64,000 nt of DNA, from positions 5,890,001 through 5,954,000 of the forward strand of contig JAFEKR010000002.1 of NCBI GenBank assembly GCA_019022495.1, in the 5' to 3' direction. The notes beneath the pieces were generated by a model that saw only the letters and a program-made list of their open reading frames with translations, was not told the DNA's origin and did no database searches. The stretch is from Epichloe hybrida. Taxonomy: Eukaryota; Ascomycota; Sordariomycetes; Hypocreales; Clavicipitaceae. Both the position numbers and the translations under genes were made by a program. This document shows positions 46,350 through 57,500 of the stretch, piece after piece (positions within the stretch are counted from its first letter, which is position 1; every line of letters begins with the position of its first letter).

Positions 46350-49076
46350 ATGTACACGTCAAGAAATTTCTGTACCAGATGCGCCTCGCGCCTGCGACCG
46401 GCTGTTTCGCCGACACGCAGACACGGAGCCGTGGCATGGTTCTCATCGCCTGCCACCGACTCGGGTGTAGAACAGGCCGCCTTCTCTCAGCAGACAGCTC
46501 AGGGCTCGCAGAGAAGGCCACCCCCTTCTCGCAAATCGGCAAACTCTTCTCCAATCAAGAGGCAGCCCAGGAATAAGTTTTACCGGTCTTCGGCAGTGGC
46601 ATTGTTCAACGATGTGGTGCAACGATCCGGCACCACAGCAAGTGGCTCTTCTGCTTCTTCCTTTGAAGCTGCCAAGCTGCCGTTCGCCTCATCGATCACT
46701 GGCCAGGCTCAGCCCGTTGCTGCGTCTGCTCTAGACGAGTGGCAAATCACTGCCAAGATGGAGGAAATCTCGGAAATGCTCGTGGGGCCTCAGGAGAAAC
46801 TACGGCTCTTTCAGAACGACATCTGGCCGCTTGTCAAGGAGCTTAGTGGCCATATTCCAAAGCACTTGTATATCTCGACTACAAAGTTCTTGAGAGATAA
46901 ATGTGATGCGGTAGCAGAGCAGGGTCTCACTTGCACTAGCTTGGCTCTTTCCAAGATGCTTGCCACGGTTGGCAAGTGGGATCTTGATGTGCGGAACGAG
47001 CTTGTTTTGAACCTCTGTCATATCCTTGTCGATACAAAACATACATCGGCTGAGAGGCATGCCGTTCTAGAGGAGCTGCTAGACATGTGGAAGCACTTGT
47101 CGCAGTTGAAGCGGCCGAGTCAGATGCACCATCATTCAGGTCAGCAGTTCGTGCTGCCTGCCGTGGACGAGATCACGAACGATATTTACGCGGCGTCGTT
47201 TCCATGGAAGAAGAATGAACTTGTGGCGGAACGAAACTCAGTATGGACATCGCCGACAACAAGAGCATTGGCAAGCATATTTGTGCAGTTTCGGCCAGAG
47301 CAATCCCGCGAACTTATCCCGGGTCTGTTGGCAACGCTGGCTGTGCTTTCTGATCCTCGTCTGGCTAGAGACGGTTCGCAGATCAAGGCGGCGCCATTGT
47401 TAAACCTTGTTTCTAAAGCCCTGGAGCTTCAGCCTGCAGATGATTCATACGTCAATGACGTATTTGCTAGCGAAACTCGGTTTCCTTCTGCCAAACTGGC
47501 AGAGCTTCAATCGTACATGGCAGCTCAATGGCCACGAGCCATGGAATTGGTTCTCAGGAAGGATTCAGTAGGGCGCCAAGGCCGCTCCTCGTCTCTTGAA
47601 CACAAACCGTCGTCTCATTCTCATTCATCAAGCTCGCATTCTGGTCTCGCCATCTTTCACAAGCAGCTACGCGCTGCATATGAATCCCGCAACACCGGAG
47701 CTGTCGTCTTCATATGGCAGAATCTGAGGGCTCGTCTGGCCCAAACCCCCGACTTGGGTCGTCAGCTGCGCGAGGATCCCGCGTTCCTAGACTTTTTTGT
47801 CTTTGTGTGGTGTGCGTTCAGACGGTCCAAGAAGCTCCAGGAGACACTTGACGTCATGCAGCAAGTCCAAATCCAGCCTACCGTACGCACCTACACCAAC
47901 ATGATGCACGGATGGAAACTGTGCAAGGACGCAGAACGGATCGAAGCTCTCTGGCAGAAGCTTGTCGATTCAGGGCTGAAACTCGACGCAGTCATCTGGA
48001 CCGAACGAATCTCAGGACTCATTGAAGCTGGTAAGCCACAGGCAGGCATTCATGCCCTCGCCGAAATGCAAGGGATGTGGAAGAAGGCAGTGGCGAGTAA
48101 AGGCGATGCGGAGGGTGCCGTGTCCATAGCCATCCAGCCGACGATTGAAGTTGTCAACGCCGCCTTGAAGGGCCTCATCGCACTCGACCGCCGCGCGGCC
48201 AACGAAATTCTATCATGGGCCGGCCGCGAAGGCATCGAGCCCAACATTCGAACCTTCAACATCCTGATACGAGAGAGCTTCCGGTCTTCCAGGTCCAGCT
48301 CCCCCGAAGACGTCAAGTCGCTTCTAAGAGCCATGAAAAGCCAGGGCGTGGAACCAGACGGCGCCACATTCACCATCATTGTAGAGGAACTGCTAGGCAG
48401 CTTGGAAAGTGCCTCAGCCGCAGAGCAGGTCCATGTCGTGGAGCAGATCCTCACCGACATCAAGGCTGCGGGGCTTAGGGCCAATCTCGAGACCTACGGC
48501 AAGATGCTATACGCTGTGTCGTCCCTTGCCAACGGCGGCGCAGACGAAGCCATTGCCGCTGTGCAGCAACACATGCGTGCGGATGGGTTCTCGGCCACAT
48601 CGCACATGGTGACCATCTTGATCGAGCGAGCTCTGTCGCGGGACCCCTTACCCTCCGACACGGGGGCCACTATTCGTGCTCTCCTCCAGGAGCATCGGCT
48701 GTCCAACATCGGTCAGGGCGATCAAACCCTCTGGGAGCGCGTCATGAGCGCCCATGCCGTCACAGGAGACGTCCCCGCCGCAATGGATGTCTTTGGCCAG
48801 CTCGCTCGCGCAGGAAGACCAGTCACGTCGCTGCCCTGCCTATCGGACCTGTTGAAGGCCCTCCTCGCCGACAGGAACGCAAAAACAATCGCCGACGCCA
48901 AGGAGGTCGTGCGGGTGGTCCTCAATCACAAGTTGGAAAAAGCCGCCGTGGAAGGGGAGTTCCTTGAACGGGATGATCGTTACTGGAGACATCACTTCTG
49001 GTTCTTGGCAAAGGAGAATGGGTTGATTGATGGTGCGAGTGTGCCGCCCGAGTTGGACAGGACGCCGAGGGGGTGA
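46350..49076 (+). CDS. Mitochondrial pentatricopeptide-repeat (PPR) protein
   Basis: A single-exon gene of 908 codons from the first ATG at 46350. The frame is open slightly further upstream, but only from a TTG. The N-terminus (MYTSRNFCTRCASRLRPA, then RRHG) is basic and hydroxylated, as in a mitochondrial targeting peptide. From about residue 480 onward there are repeated 35-residue helical hairpins, for example VRTYTNMMHGWKLCKDAERI, IRTFNILIRESFRSS and ATFTIIVEELLGS. These identify a PPR array. Such proteins bind specific mitochondrial transcripts and control their processing or translation. The RNA target and orthologue cannot be named from sequence alone. A Ser/His-rich linker lies near 47610-47640. 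Confidence 0.85.
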   Translation: MYTSRNFCTRCASRLRPAVSPTRRHGAVAWFSSPATDSGVEQAAFSQQTAQGSQRRPPPSRKSANSSPIKRQPRNKFYRSSAVALFNDVVQRSGTTASGSSASSFEAAKLPFASSITGQAQPVAASALDEWQITAKMEEISEMLVGPQEKLRLFQNDIWPLVKELSGHIPKHLYISTTKFLRDKCDAVAEQGLTCTSLALSKMLATVGKWDLDVRNELVLNLCHILVDTKHTSAERHAVLEELLDMWKHLSQLKRPSQMHHHSGQQFVLPAVDEITNDIYAASFPWKKNELVAERNSVWTSPTTRALASIFVQFRPEQSRELIPGLLATLAVLSDPRLARDGSQIKAAPLLNLVSKALELQPADDSYVNDVFASETRFPSAKLAELQSYMAAQWPRAMELVLRKDSVGRQGRSSSLEHKPSSHSHSSSSHSGLAIFHKQLRAAYESRNTGAVVFIWQNLRARLAQTPDLGRQLREDPAFLDFFVFVWCAFRRSKKLQETLDVMQQVQIQPTVRTYTNMMHGWKLCKDAERIEALWQKLVDSGLKLDAVIWTERISGLIEAGKPQAGIHALAEMQGMWKKAVASKGDAEGAVSIAIQPTIEVVNAALKGLIALDRRAANEILSWAGREGIEPNIRTFNILIRESFRSSRSSSPEDVKSLLRAMKSQGVEPDGATFTIIVEELLGSLESASAAEQVHVVEQILTDIKAAGLRANLETYGKMLYAVSSLANGGADEAIAAVQQHMRADGFSATSHMVTILIERALSRDPLPSDTGATIRALLQEHRLSNIGQGDQTLWERVMSAHAVTGDVPAAMDVFGQLARAGRPVTSLPCLSDLLKALLADRNAKTIADAKEVVRVVLNHKLEKAAVEGEFLERDDRYWRHHFWFLAKENGLIDGASVPPELDRTPRG

Positions 49077-49469
49077 ATGTGAATGGGCTGGTGGTCGGTC
49101 GACCTGTTGAGAAGAGAAGACCGGAGGGAGTTGTGAGAAGGAAACTACTACTAATTGAGAGCTTTTACGGTGAGGCCCGTTCACAACCATGTATACTAAG
49201 TGTCAGCCTATTACTCGCATGTACGAGCTATCCCATATCATGTAAATGGAGTCCAAAAGTCAATGCTATTTGAGAGCTTCTAAAGCCAACAGCATATTTA
49301 CTAGACGACATAGACTCATTTATACAAACATCCCATATCGTGCAACTAAAACTCCAAAATCGCCCCGGTCGATTCCCAGACCCCGACGCCAAATTCTCCA
49401 TGGTTCGCAGCACTTTACCACATTGAAATGCGACAAGCACTTGGTGAATGAACCTTGGCTTTGCCAAGA
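49077..49469. terminator. Convergent 3' region of PPR and MIS12 genes
   Basis: Flanking genes converge on this 393-bp stretch, which should hold both 3' UTRs. No gene or repeat was recognised. Confidence 0.4.
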
Positions 49470-50713
49470 TCAAGATTCTTCCATGGCGTCATCCTCGCTG
49501 TTTTTTCCAGCTTCCATGGGCCCAGCTGCTGCATTGGTCCCCAAGATGGCAGCTACCTTTTCCAGGCTTTCCACCTCGTCCTTGGCCAACGATGGGCCAC
49601 CGCCGTGCCACACCACCCCGTCACGCACCTCCCCGTGAGGTCCAAGTTCTAGCCCAGCCGATCGCTCGAGGTACTTGCGTGATGCGCTCTCGATATACTC
49701 TGATCGTTCGCGGCGCCAAGACTTGTCTTCGGAACTGGGGTCGGCACCGTCCTCGGGGTCGTTCTCGACGGTGCCCAGCTGAGGAAGGAGGGCTCTCAGA
49801 GACGAAGACAGCGACCGGAGAGATTGCAATTGAGAGAGCGTGAACTCCGCCGTCGTCGTGATGGGCTTATCCGTGCCTCCTTGCTCGAGCGTTCCCTTGT
49901 CACGCAAAAACCCTAGTGCTCCCCCACCTTTCTCCTCATCTGCGTTGCCCGCTTCGGGCTCCTTCTTCACCGGGCCTTGTCCTCCTGTAAACGGCATGTT
50001 GAGTGCCTCTTTCAGTTTTCGCAAGAGCACGTCATTTCTTGTTCTTTCCGCCTCGAGCGCCACATGCAGCTTCTGGCTGGCGTGCAGTCGCCGTCTCAGC
50101 TCGGTGATGCTCCCTGCCGTTGGCCTGTCGGGATGGTTTGACAGATCCAGTCCTTCGTAGTGCGGCAGCCTGATGAACGGCTGGGTTTTCTCATCGATTG
50201 TCAATATGTTGTTCATCGTGTATAGTTCGAAAATGTCAAAGTTCTTGTCGATCGCGGCATTCAGCAGCGTTTCCAGCTGGTGCGTGCCATTTTCGATTTC
50301 GCGCTTGGCCGCCTCCTCGGGGGATGGTGATGCTGTGTTCTCGCCGCTGGCGTCTTTGGACTTTGGGGGTTTGAACCCGAGATTTTGTGGGGGCAGCGAT
50401 AGCAGTACGCGTTCGACAGAGTCGAGGGCGCGGTCGGCGAGCACGTTGACGGTGTTGATGATGTCGTCTAGGAGTGACTGGATGGTGGTTAGGAAAAGCA
50501 TGGTTCAAAAAATGCGGATTTCATGTGGATCAGCTCGAATAAATGGCTTCTTCTTCTTCTTTTTCTTTTCTTCTCTTCTCTTTTCTTTTCTTTTTTTTTC
50601 GCCTTCTCTGAAAGAGAAAAAGACTTGACGTCTTCATCATCATTACTCACCACCGGTGGATAGCCGAAATGCTCAGTAAGGAGGTCATAGTTGGACTCAT
50701 TCGGAGTAGTCAT
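49470..50713 (-). CDS. MIS12: Kinetochore protein MIS12/Mtw1
   Basis: Two exons (50651-50713 and 49470-50477) encode 356 residues. Mis12/Mtw1 is the core of the four-protein MIND complex linking the inner centromere to microtubule-binding Ndc80. The Mis12 domain spans the intron: LLTEHFGYPPV at the end of exon 1, then SLLDDIINTVNVLADRALDS, VERVLLSLPP, GTHQLETLLNAAIDKNFDIF and ELYTMNNIL. A coiled-coil stretch covers ELRRRLHASQKLHVALEAE. The C-terminus is charged and divergent. Only the ATG at 50713 is used; an open frame extends upstream but starts with GTG. The 173-bp intron contains long TTCTT runs on the plus strand. Confidence 0.92.
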
Positions 50714-51234
50714 GGTGACTAGAGTTGAAGTTGTTGCGCCGGTGGCCACGCGACTCGACGCGTTTTGCGCCTGTCCCCCAAAGAACAGAGAACAGCGGGG
50801 TAGATGGCTCCAGAATATCTGGTATGTTGTTCAAACTCTCGCGAAAGCATGTCAAGTCATCAGATGGCGCATTTCATCATGAAATAGTGAGTAACACACA
50901 AATTGTGAACAAAATGTCACCGGCATCAAAGTTTCGGTCGGAACTGCACCCTGGGTCGCACTTGCCCCACGCTCCTTCGACAAGTCACACCCCCCCCCAC
51001 ACACCTGGGCCACCTCCGATGCGCCCGGCGACCAGACTTCTTCCACAAACTTCTACTATTACACCTCCTCATCATCAGTCCACCTTGCGCAAGCGCTAGC
51101 GAGGCTTCTTTTCTTCAGCACCTTGTCTTTTTTTTCCTTTCTCGAACATTTAGTGGGAGAGGAAGACGCAGAATCCAGGTCATTCAGCTATATTACTTTA
51201 TACGGCGCATATCACTCATGCCCGTTCAATCGAC
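50714..51234. promoter_or_regulatory. Bidirectional promoter region between MIS12 and the AIM3-like gene
   Basis: The two genes diverge from this 521-bp stretch. It contains a C-run at about 50989-50998 and pyrimidine-rich tracts up to the AIM3-like start. No specific site is assigned. Confidence 0.5.
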
Positions 51235-52602
51235 ATGTCTGGGTTCAAGGACATTATGAAGAATGGTTGGCACCCGGAGAAATCGGGCAGCTCCCTCAAA
51301 GGCTCAGTCGTACGTGAATGCCAGTCATGTTCTGGTGTCGTCTTCCCTCAATTTGCGCTTACCACAAGAAAAATCACGCCGAACTAATTGCAACTGCTCA
51401 ACTACTCTCAGTCCGGTCTCATGGGTCGCGGCAAAGATTCGACTTCAGACTCCTCAAATCACATCGCCCGTCCGCTGTCAGATCTCAAGGATCCAGCCTC
51501 CTTTGCCCCGCCACCAAAACGCACAAGTTCTGGCTTAGCACCAGCTCCTCCTTCAGCGTCGACGAAGCGTAAAGTGATTACAAGTCCTTCAAATTACACG
51601 GATCCAAGAGCTGACCCCGTAGAGCCACCGCCGAGAAATACAGGTGTACAAGCCATCGAGGCGCCTCCTGCATCCCAAGACGAAGGACCACAACCTCCAA
51701 AGCCTTATCGTGTAAATACCACTGGGCTGTCAACTCAACACTTGCCCAAGCCTCCAGCCAGAAGAGACGAGGCCAATGGTAGAAATCCTCCGCCGTACAG
51801 CGAGGCAGCGATTCCAACACCTGCGCCAAAGGCTCTTCCACCTAGTCTGCCACCTCGATTACCACCAAGAGGTGCTACAAGCTCACCAGCCGGAAATGAA
51901 AAGAGTAATGGCTTGATAAATCTAGGTTCTATCAACAGACTTGGCGCTGCAGGTGTCTCAGTGCCCGCGTTGGGAATTGGGCGTGGATTATCAGCGAATA
52001 CAAGCTCCCCTCCTCCTCCAGCAGCGGAGCGTTCAGCGGGACTTGGATCTGGGAAATTGGGATCGCAAGTCAACGAGCTTCCAGGTCGATTCGCCAACAT
52101 GGGAAATCTTTCGGCAGCTTCTCCTGCTCAAGAGCCTCCCGCTCAAGGCACGACTTGGGCACAGAAGCAGGCTGCCCTCAAGACAGCGTCCAACTTCCAC
52201 AAGGACCCATCGTCTGTCTCCTTTACCGATGCCAAAACAGCTGCTACCACGGCCAACAACTTTCGACAGCGTCACGGAGAACAAGTTGCTTCTGGAATCA
52301 AAACGGCCAATAACCTGAATCAAAAATATGGCGTGATGGACAGGATCGGCACCTACACGGGCTCTCAGACCACTCACGCACAACCTCGGACATCGCCGCC
52401 TGTGTTGCCAGGTCCAGGGCAAGCCTACACAGGTTTCTCATCCGAGAACAGCCCGGCTGCGCCGTCGGGAGTAGCTGGGAAGAAGAAGCCGCCGCCGCCG
52501 CCGCCTAAAAAGAAGCTTGTTGCAGCTGCGCCGGCGGAATTTGCATCTCGTGAAGATGAGGCGCCTCCACCTATTCCCATGTCCACGAGACCAGCGTTTT
52601 GA
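51235..52602 (+). CDS. AIM3-like proline-rich protein
   Basis: Two exons (51235-51309 and 51412-52602) encode 421 residues. The start MSGFKDIMKNGWHPE and the following GLMGRGKDSTSDSSNHIARPL-type block resemble the N-terminus of the fungal AIM3 family (altered inheritance of mitochondria 3, an actin-patch-associated protein in yeast). Most of the rest is low-complexity and Pro-rich, with SH3-ligand-like stretches (PPSLPPRLPPRG, KKKPPPPPPKKK). A helical repeat-like part (KQAALKTASNFHKDP, TAATTANNFRQRHG, SGIKTANNLNQKYG) precedes the C-terminal Pro-rich tail. The intron has a GTACGT donor. Role and name are inferred from the N-terminal match only. Confidence 0.75.
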
Positions 52603-53020
52603 TGATTGCGGTTTCATTCAATGTTCCCATCCGTTCACTATTCGTCTACGAGCACAGCATCGCATCGCATCGCATCGCATCGCATCGTATCGCATCGTAT
52701 CGCATAGTGGTGTTTTTGTTCGCTGTTGAGGTTGGCATCTATGTACAAGGTCAAAATCGGTATTTATGGTCATATCGACACTAGAAACTAGGTGTCGTAT
52801 TGATTCGACTTCACATCGTGAAGAACGCCTCTCCAGTCACGCGCAGTTCAGAAAGCCCGCAGGCGGTTCATCGTGCTTCTTAAATTGTGAACCTTGTTTT
52901 CGGTATGGTGATGTACGCCAGGCGCTGAAAAGGCGCACTAAACTAGCTTCTTTCTTTCTAAGTCGTTAACTTCATACATCAAAATCTCATTCGCAGATTA
53001 TTGTCAGATTCTCAAATCGA
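52603..53020. terminator. Convergent 3' region with a GCATC microsatellite
   Basis: The AIM3-like and TCTP genes converge here. A pentanucleotide array of GCATC/GTATC units at about 52657-52705 lies in the presumed 3' UTR of the AIM3-like gene. Nothing else is recognised. Confidence 0.5.
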
Positions 53021-54130
53021 TTAGACCTTCATCTCCTTGAGGCCGTGCTTCCAAACAATGACGTAAGGGGTGGTTCCGTCCTCACGGTAGTTGAGAAGGA
53101 CGACACTGTAAGGTGAAGTATTAGCAACAATAAATCCACAAAAACAAGCAGCAGTCCAAGAAACCAATCAGAATTGGGAAACACTCTTGACGATCAAATA
53201 CGTACAGGCCATCAGGGTTCATGGACTCGCCAGTGTAGAACTCGAAGTCCTTGAAGTTAGGCAGGAGCTTCTCCTTAACGTAGCCTTGAGCACCCTTCTC
53301 GAAGGCAGTGATCTCCTCGGCGGAAGCATTTCGCTCATTCATGGCACTCTTGACGGCCTTCATGTAACCTAATACGAACAGTGCATCGTCAGCGACCAAG
53401 CATTCTGCGGCACCGGCGACTGCGCAGGAAAATGGAATGCTCTTTTCGGTCCATAAACATACCCTTGAGGTAGGCCAGGTAGCCCTTCTTGTCGAAAGAG
53501 GTACTCTGGAGACGGAAGGAGTGGACAATGTTGTTGACCTTGACAGCCTGGTCCTCGGTAGCATCGTCGTCGCCGCCCTCAGCAGAGGCATTCGCTCCAG
53601 TGTCTGCGTGCGACTTAGTTAGCATTGCTCGATTTGCTGGCCACATTATGAATGTCCAATAAAGAGAAGTATGCATTTATAAACGCATTCATGTTCCCAA
53701 GACTTTTATGATCACATTGGAGGACGCTCTGCGCCCAAGCCGCGTTTGCGCGCAGCTTTCATCGAGTCATCGTGGTGGCCGAGTGTGTTGTGCATTGATG
53801 GCGGGGTCAAAACAAAATTCAGGGCTCTTCGGAACGTGGCAGCGGGGGGGTTGGCGAATAATACAAAGTCGTAACGTACTAACTTGGACGGCCTCCTCCG
53901 TGATCATGGCACAATCAGCCTCGTAAACAATGCCATCGACCTCCTTGAGGTTATAAGAATCGGAGATGATCTCGTCACCGGTGAGGATGTCCTGCAGAGA
54001 TTGCGCGATCAGTTGAATTGTTGCGCCTGCATCAAAGATGGTATGGATTTCGCGGGGTAGGGAGTACCCAGCTGGTGTGATTCAAGCGACTATGACGGGA
54101 AAACTATTCACGCACCTTGTAGATAATCAT
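53021..54130 (-). CDS. Translationally controlled tumour protein homologue (TCTP/TMA19)
   Basis: Five short exons (54116-54130, 53880-53991, 53463-53603, 53206-53368, 53021-53105) join in phase to give 171 residues, the normal TCTP length. The start is [20 protein letters not shown]. The acidic loop ([12 protein letters not shown]) is followed by the TCTP helices ([37 protein letters not shown]) and [16 protein letters not shown]. The C-terminus is [20 protein letters not shown], then GLKEMKV. TCTP is an abundant ribosome- and microtubule-associated protein. The first exon carries only five codons, and introns are 76-232 bp, so intron content is high for such a small gene. Exon 2 ends at a GTACGT donor. 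Confidence 0.93.
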
Positions 54131-56318
54131 GATGACGGCTCGGATTCGAAATCAGTTAGCAAAAGGGTGTCAGATGATGAGGTTGTAGAGTAACAAGAGG
54201 AAAAGAAAAAAAAAAAAAAACCTAATCCAAGTGGAGGTGGACTCGGGAAGGTCAAAATGGAAAGCGGCCAGGAAGGAGAGGACTTTTTTTGTGTGGCTGC
54301 GCTGCGTCTATACATGTAGTTAGGCAGTAGGGTTGGTTTGGCGGGGGGTTTTTTTTTTTTTTTCCCACCTTTAAGAAAAATTGCTGCCCCTGGCTCTCAT
54401 TTCATGTCAAGATCTTGAATCCCAGCTGCTTAGCTGGCCAATACCAGCTCATCAATCTGCAGAGTGGACCAATCAGCTACGCCGGCACTTTATACGTAGG
54501 TTCCCTCTCTAATAAAATGGGATCAATGTTGCCGCCAGACTCATGCAAGCAATTGCTTATACATGACAAGGCCAGGCATTAATCTGCAACCCATTCATTC
54601 ACTATCCGAGAATTTAAGTTGCGTTTCACACTTTACACTGGACAGAGAGTCACTACTGTAAAGCATTCTTACGTCATCATCGGTCCCGTCACGTGGTTGA
54701 TTTTTTCTTTGCTTAGTATTTGATACCAAACTTGCTTTCGTTCTACCAAACCCATTTCCGGAACGAGGTGCTGCCTTTTGGCACACATGGCTTTTGTGCA
54801 AGCAATACAAGTCCCATTTCTGGACCGTCCCGTCAACATGTGAGGTCGCCATTGAAAGTGCTGAGCTTGCATATTCGTCTGCCCAAGCAGGCATGTTGGC
54901 GCCAAGTAGTTGACATGGGGACATTCTTCAGTGACTGCGAAGGGAACATGATTGCCACCGCACAAGCAGTATTGTCCATTGATACCTTGGGGAAAATTTG
55001 CATCATTATCATTGTCCTCTAGCTTGGAATCCTGCGTTACTCGTCTGACAAGTGTTCGCCAAAGGGTGGAGCTCCCAAGATTGATCGAACCACCCGTCTG
55101 CAAGAGGACTGGACATGGACTGAAAATAACCTGGTACAAATAGAGTTATGTTGAAATTACAGATTACATGCACCATAAGAAGCATAAGTAGGAAGCAACT
55201 CCGTGGTCTGGTTGCGGGACTACGTCGAACATCCCATCCAAGATACCTGATTCCTACCCTATGCACACAGCCCATTCCTGGATTTCCCGAAATACCAGGC
55301 CTTGGGCTGCCAATGGTGCAGAACCACGGTGTCAACCCAACAAGTCGCCACCAGCCCACGTACGGAGTACAAACCACTTGTTCTCCGTAAGTGCCGAAGC
55401 ATTTGAGTGGGTCCAGAGGGTTTTAATTCGCCCCATACCCCAATCTCCGATACTGCCGCGCCGCGACGCCAACGCTTTCCTGCTTGCACTGACATTCCCA
55501 TTCTCTCCCGTGCGGACCTCTAAAATGCGCATACCGTGTCAGTCCCAATCCGGATTGACGGTCCACCCACCCAATTTTGGTGTGGCTCGCGTCTGTTGAT
55601 TTTCACGGAGTACGGACTACTGCCAACTGAGATGCATATGAGCGATATTTGAAGGTGTTAATATTATTAAAGCTATCATGTCTGCCTTGGCGGCGGTTGC
55701 GTTGCGTTGCGAGGCTTTGTGATGATAAAAAGGAAGGAAAGGAAGTGTTTAGAAGAGGTTGCAAGTGTTGCACGTTGCAGTGAGCTTACCTGGCATTTGC
55801 CACTAAAAAGAGCTAGTATATTTAACGGGGAATTAGGTGGAAAGGTACTTCTTCCATTTTGGGACTAACGCGGTATGCGCATTCAAAGAACGCATTTATG
55901 TCGAGGTCCCTCCCATGCTGATCACATCAGTTGTTATCCGGCAAGGCCAGCCCTCTGCCCTCTGCCCTACCATTGATGATTATATCTGTTCATCTTCGCT
56001 CCTTTTCCCTGTATAGCCGTCTCTCCTACAATTCCCGCTCATATTATGCGATGCTTGCTTTCGTATTCGAATTAGGAGCATCCCGTCATCATACACGCAC
56101 ACCCATTGTCATTGTTCCCCACCCTCTTTTGATTAACTTTTTGACTCCGAACCGTGTCGCGAGTCTTGAACCCTCTAAACTATAGTCAACGTCAACGACA
56201 TCCCAGTACAATCATCGATATTCCGAGCTTGCGACCGAACGCCACGCGATTGATGTGCCTGCAGCCATCTCGATAATACGGAATTGCAACCGCTGAAGTA
56301 GGCAAAGAGGACCCCAAC
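54131..56318. other. Long intergenic region upstream of TCTP and SUR2
   Basis: Over 2 kb between divergent genes. Two CCAAT boxes (about 54439-54443 and 54468-54472) lie upstream of TCTP. T- and A-runs are at 54205-54220 and 54348-54363. ACGGAGTA words occur at 55362-55369 and 55605-55612. The minus strand at 54790-55130 has an open frame with cysteine-spaced sequence (YCLCGGNHVPFAVTEECPHV), but it has no ATG and no splice model. The last 400 bp before SUR2 are pyrimidine-rich. Confidence 0.4.
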
Positions 56319-56357
56319 ATGGTGAATACTACTAAAAGTCCTTTGCCACTGTTCGCC

Positions 56358-57500
56358 ATGGCAAATCAATCTCTCTTTAAGTCGGCTTTGCCGCCTTTAC
56401 CTTCGTACACTCTTGAGTCTCGAGGCGATTTCTTTCCCTGGATATCTGATTTTTGGCTATCCCTCGTCTTACCTGTCGTCGTATATTGGGTCACGTCGCT
56501 CTTTTTCCACCTCATCGATACCCTCGATATCTTTCCTCAATACCGCCTCCACACACCCGATGAGATCTCGCGACGAAATCACGCAACCCGCTTCCAAGTA
56601 GCTCGCGATGTAGTCATCCAACAGATCATTCAGGTTGTGACTGGTGCCTTTTTAGCCATTTCCGAGCCTCCCGAAGTAATTGGAAAGGCCGACTACGACG
56701 TTGCCGTCTGGGCAACAAGACTCCGAGTTGCGCAACGCGCTCTACCTGGGTTGCTCAGTCTGATCGGACTCAATGCCACAGCTATCTCCAAAAACATGTC
56801 AGCGACGCACCCTCTGCTGGCCGGTGCTCTGGCAGGAGGTTACTATCCGTTTCTCTCCACTGCCGAGTCCGCCGGACCATCGTTTGCTCCCTGGGAATTG
56901 ACCGTTGCAAGGGCCGTATACCACGTCCTTATTCCCGCCCTTCAATTCTTTGTTGCCATATTTGTACTCGACTCATGGCAGTACTTCCTCCACCGATTAA
57001 TGCACACGAATCGATGGATGTACAGTGAGTCTACTTCACGACGCCCTCTTCGTTACTTCCCGTTCACCTAAACTAACCACACTTTGAACCCCAAAGCTAC
57101 CTTCCACTCCAGACACCACCGACTCTACGTCCCGTATGCCTACGGTGCTTTGTACAACCACCCATTTGAGGGCTTCTTGTTGGACACGCTCGGTGCTGGG
57201 CTTGCTTTCAAACTGACGGGAATGAGTGTCCGACAAGGCACCTGCTTCTTCGCATTTTCTACTATTAAAACCGTGGATGATCACTGCGGCTACGCATTCC
57301 CTTGGGATCCCCTGCAACTCATCACCTCGAACAACGCCGCATATCATGATATCCATCATCAAACGTGGGGCATCAAGACCAATTTCTCCCAGCCATTCTT
57401 CACCTTCTGGGATTCCATCCTGGGCACCAAATACAAAGGTCCTCGAAAGGACAGACTCGCGGATAGAAAGCGAGCGGAGAAGACGAAGTCGACGACGTAA
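56358..57500 (+). CDS. SUR2: Sphinganine C4-hydroxylase, SUR2-like (fatty acid hydroxylase family)
   Basis: Two exons (up to 57024, then 57097-57500). From the ATG at 56358 the protein has 356 residues. An upstream in-frame ATG at 56319 would add 13, but the inner start has a better context (GCCATGG) and fits the family N-terminus (MANQSLF, then LPPLPSYTLESRGDFFPWIS). The three histidine boxes of di-iron membrane hydroxylases are present: HRLMH before the intron, HSRHH just after it and HDIHH near the end. Four or so hydrophobic segments anchor it in the ER. It would hydroxylate dihydrosphingosine to phytosphingosine in fungal sphingolipid synthesis. The 72-bp intron has a GTGAGT donor. Confidence 0.92.

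Noticed and set aside
50714..50749. Upstream start for MIS12
   Set aside because: The codon at 50749 is GTG. The ATG at 50713 gives the family-like N-terminus.
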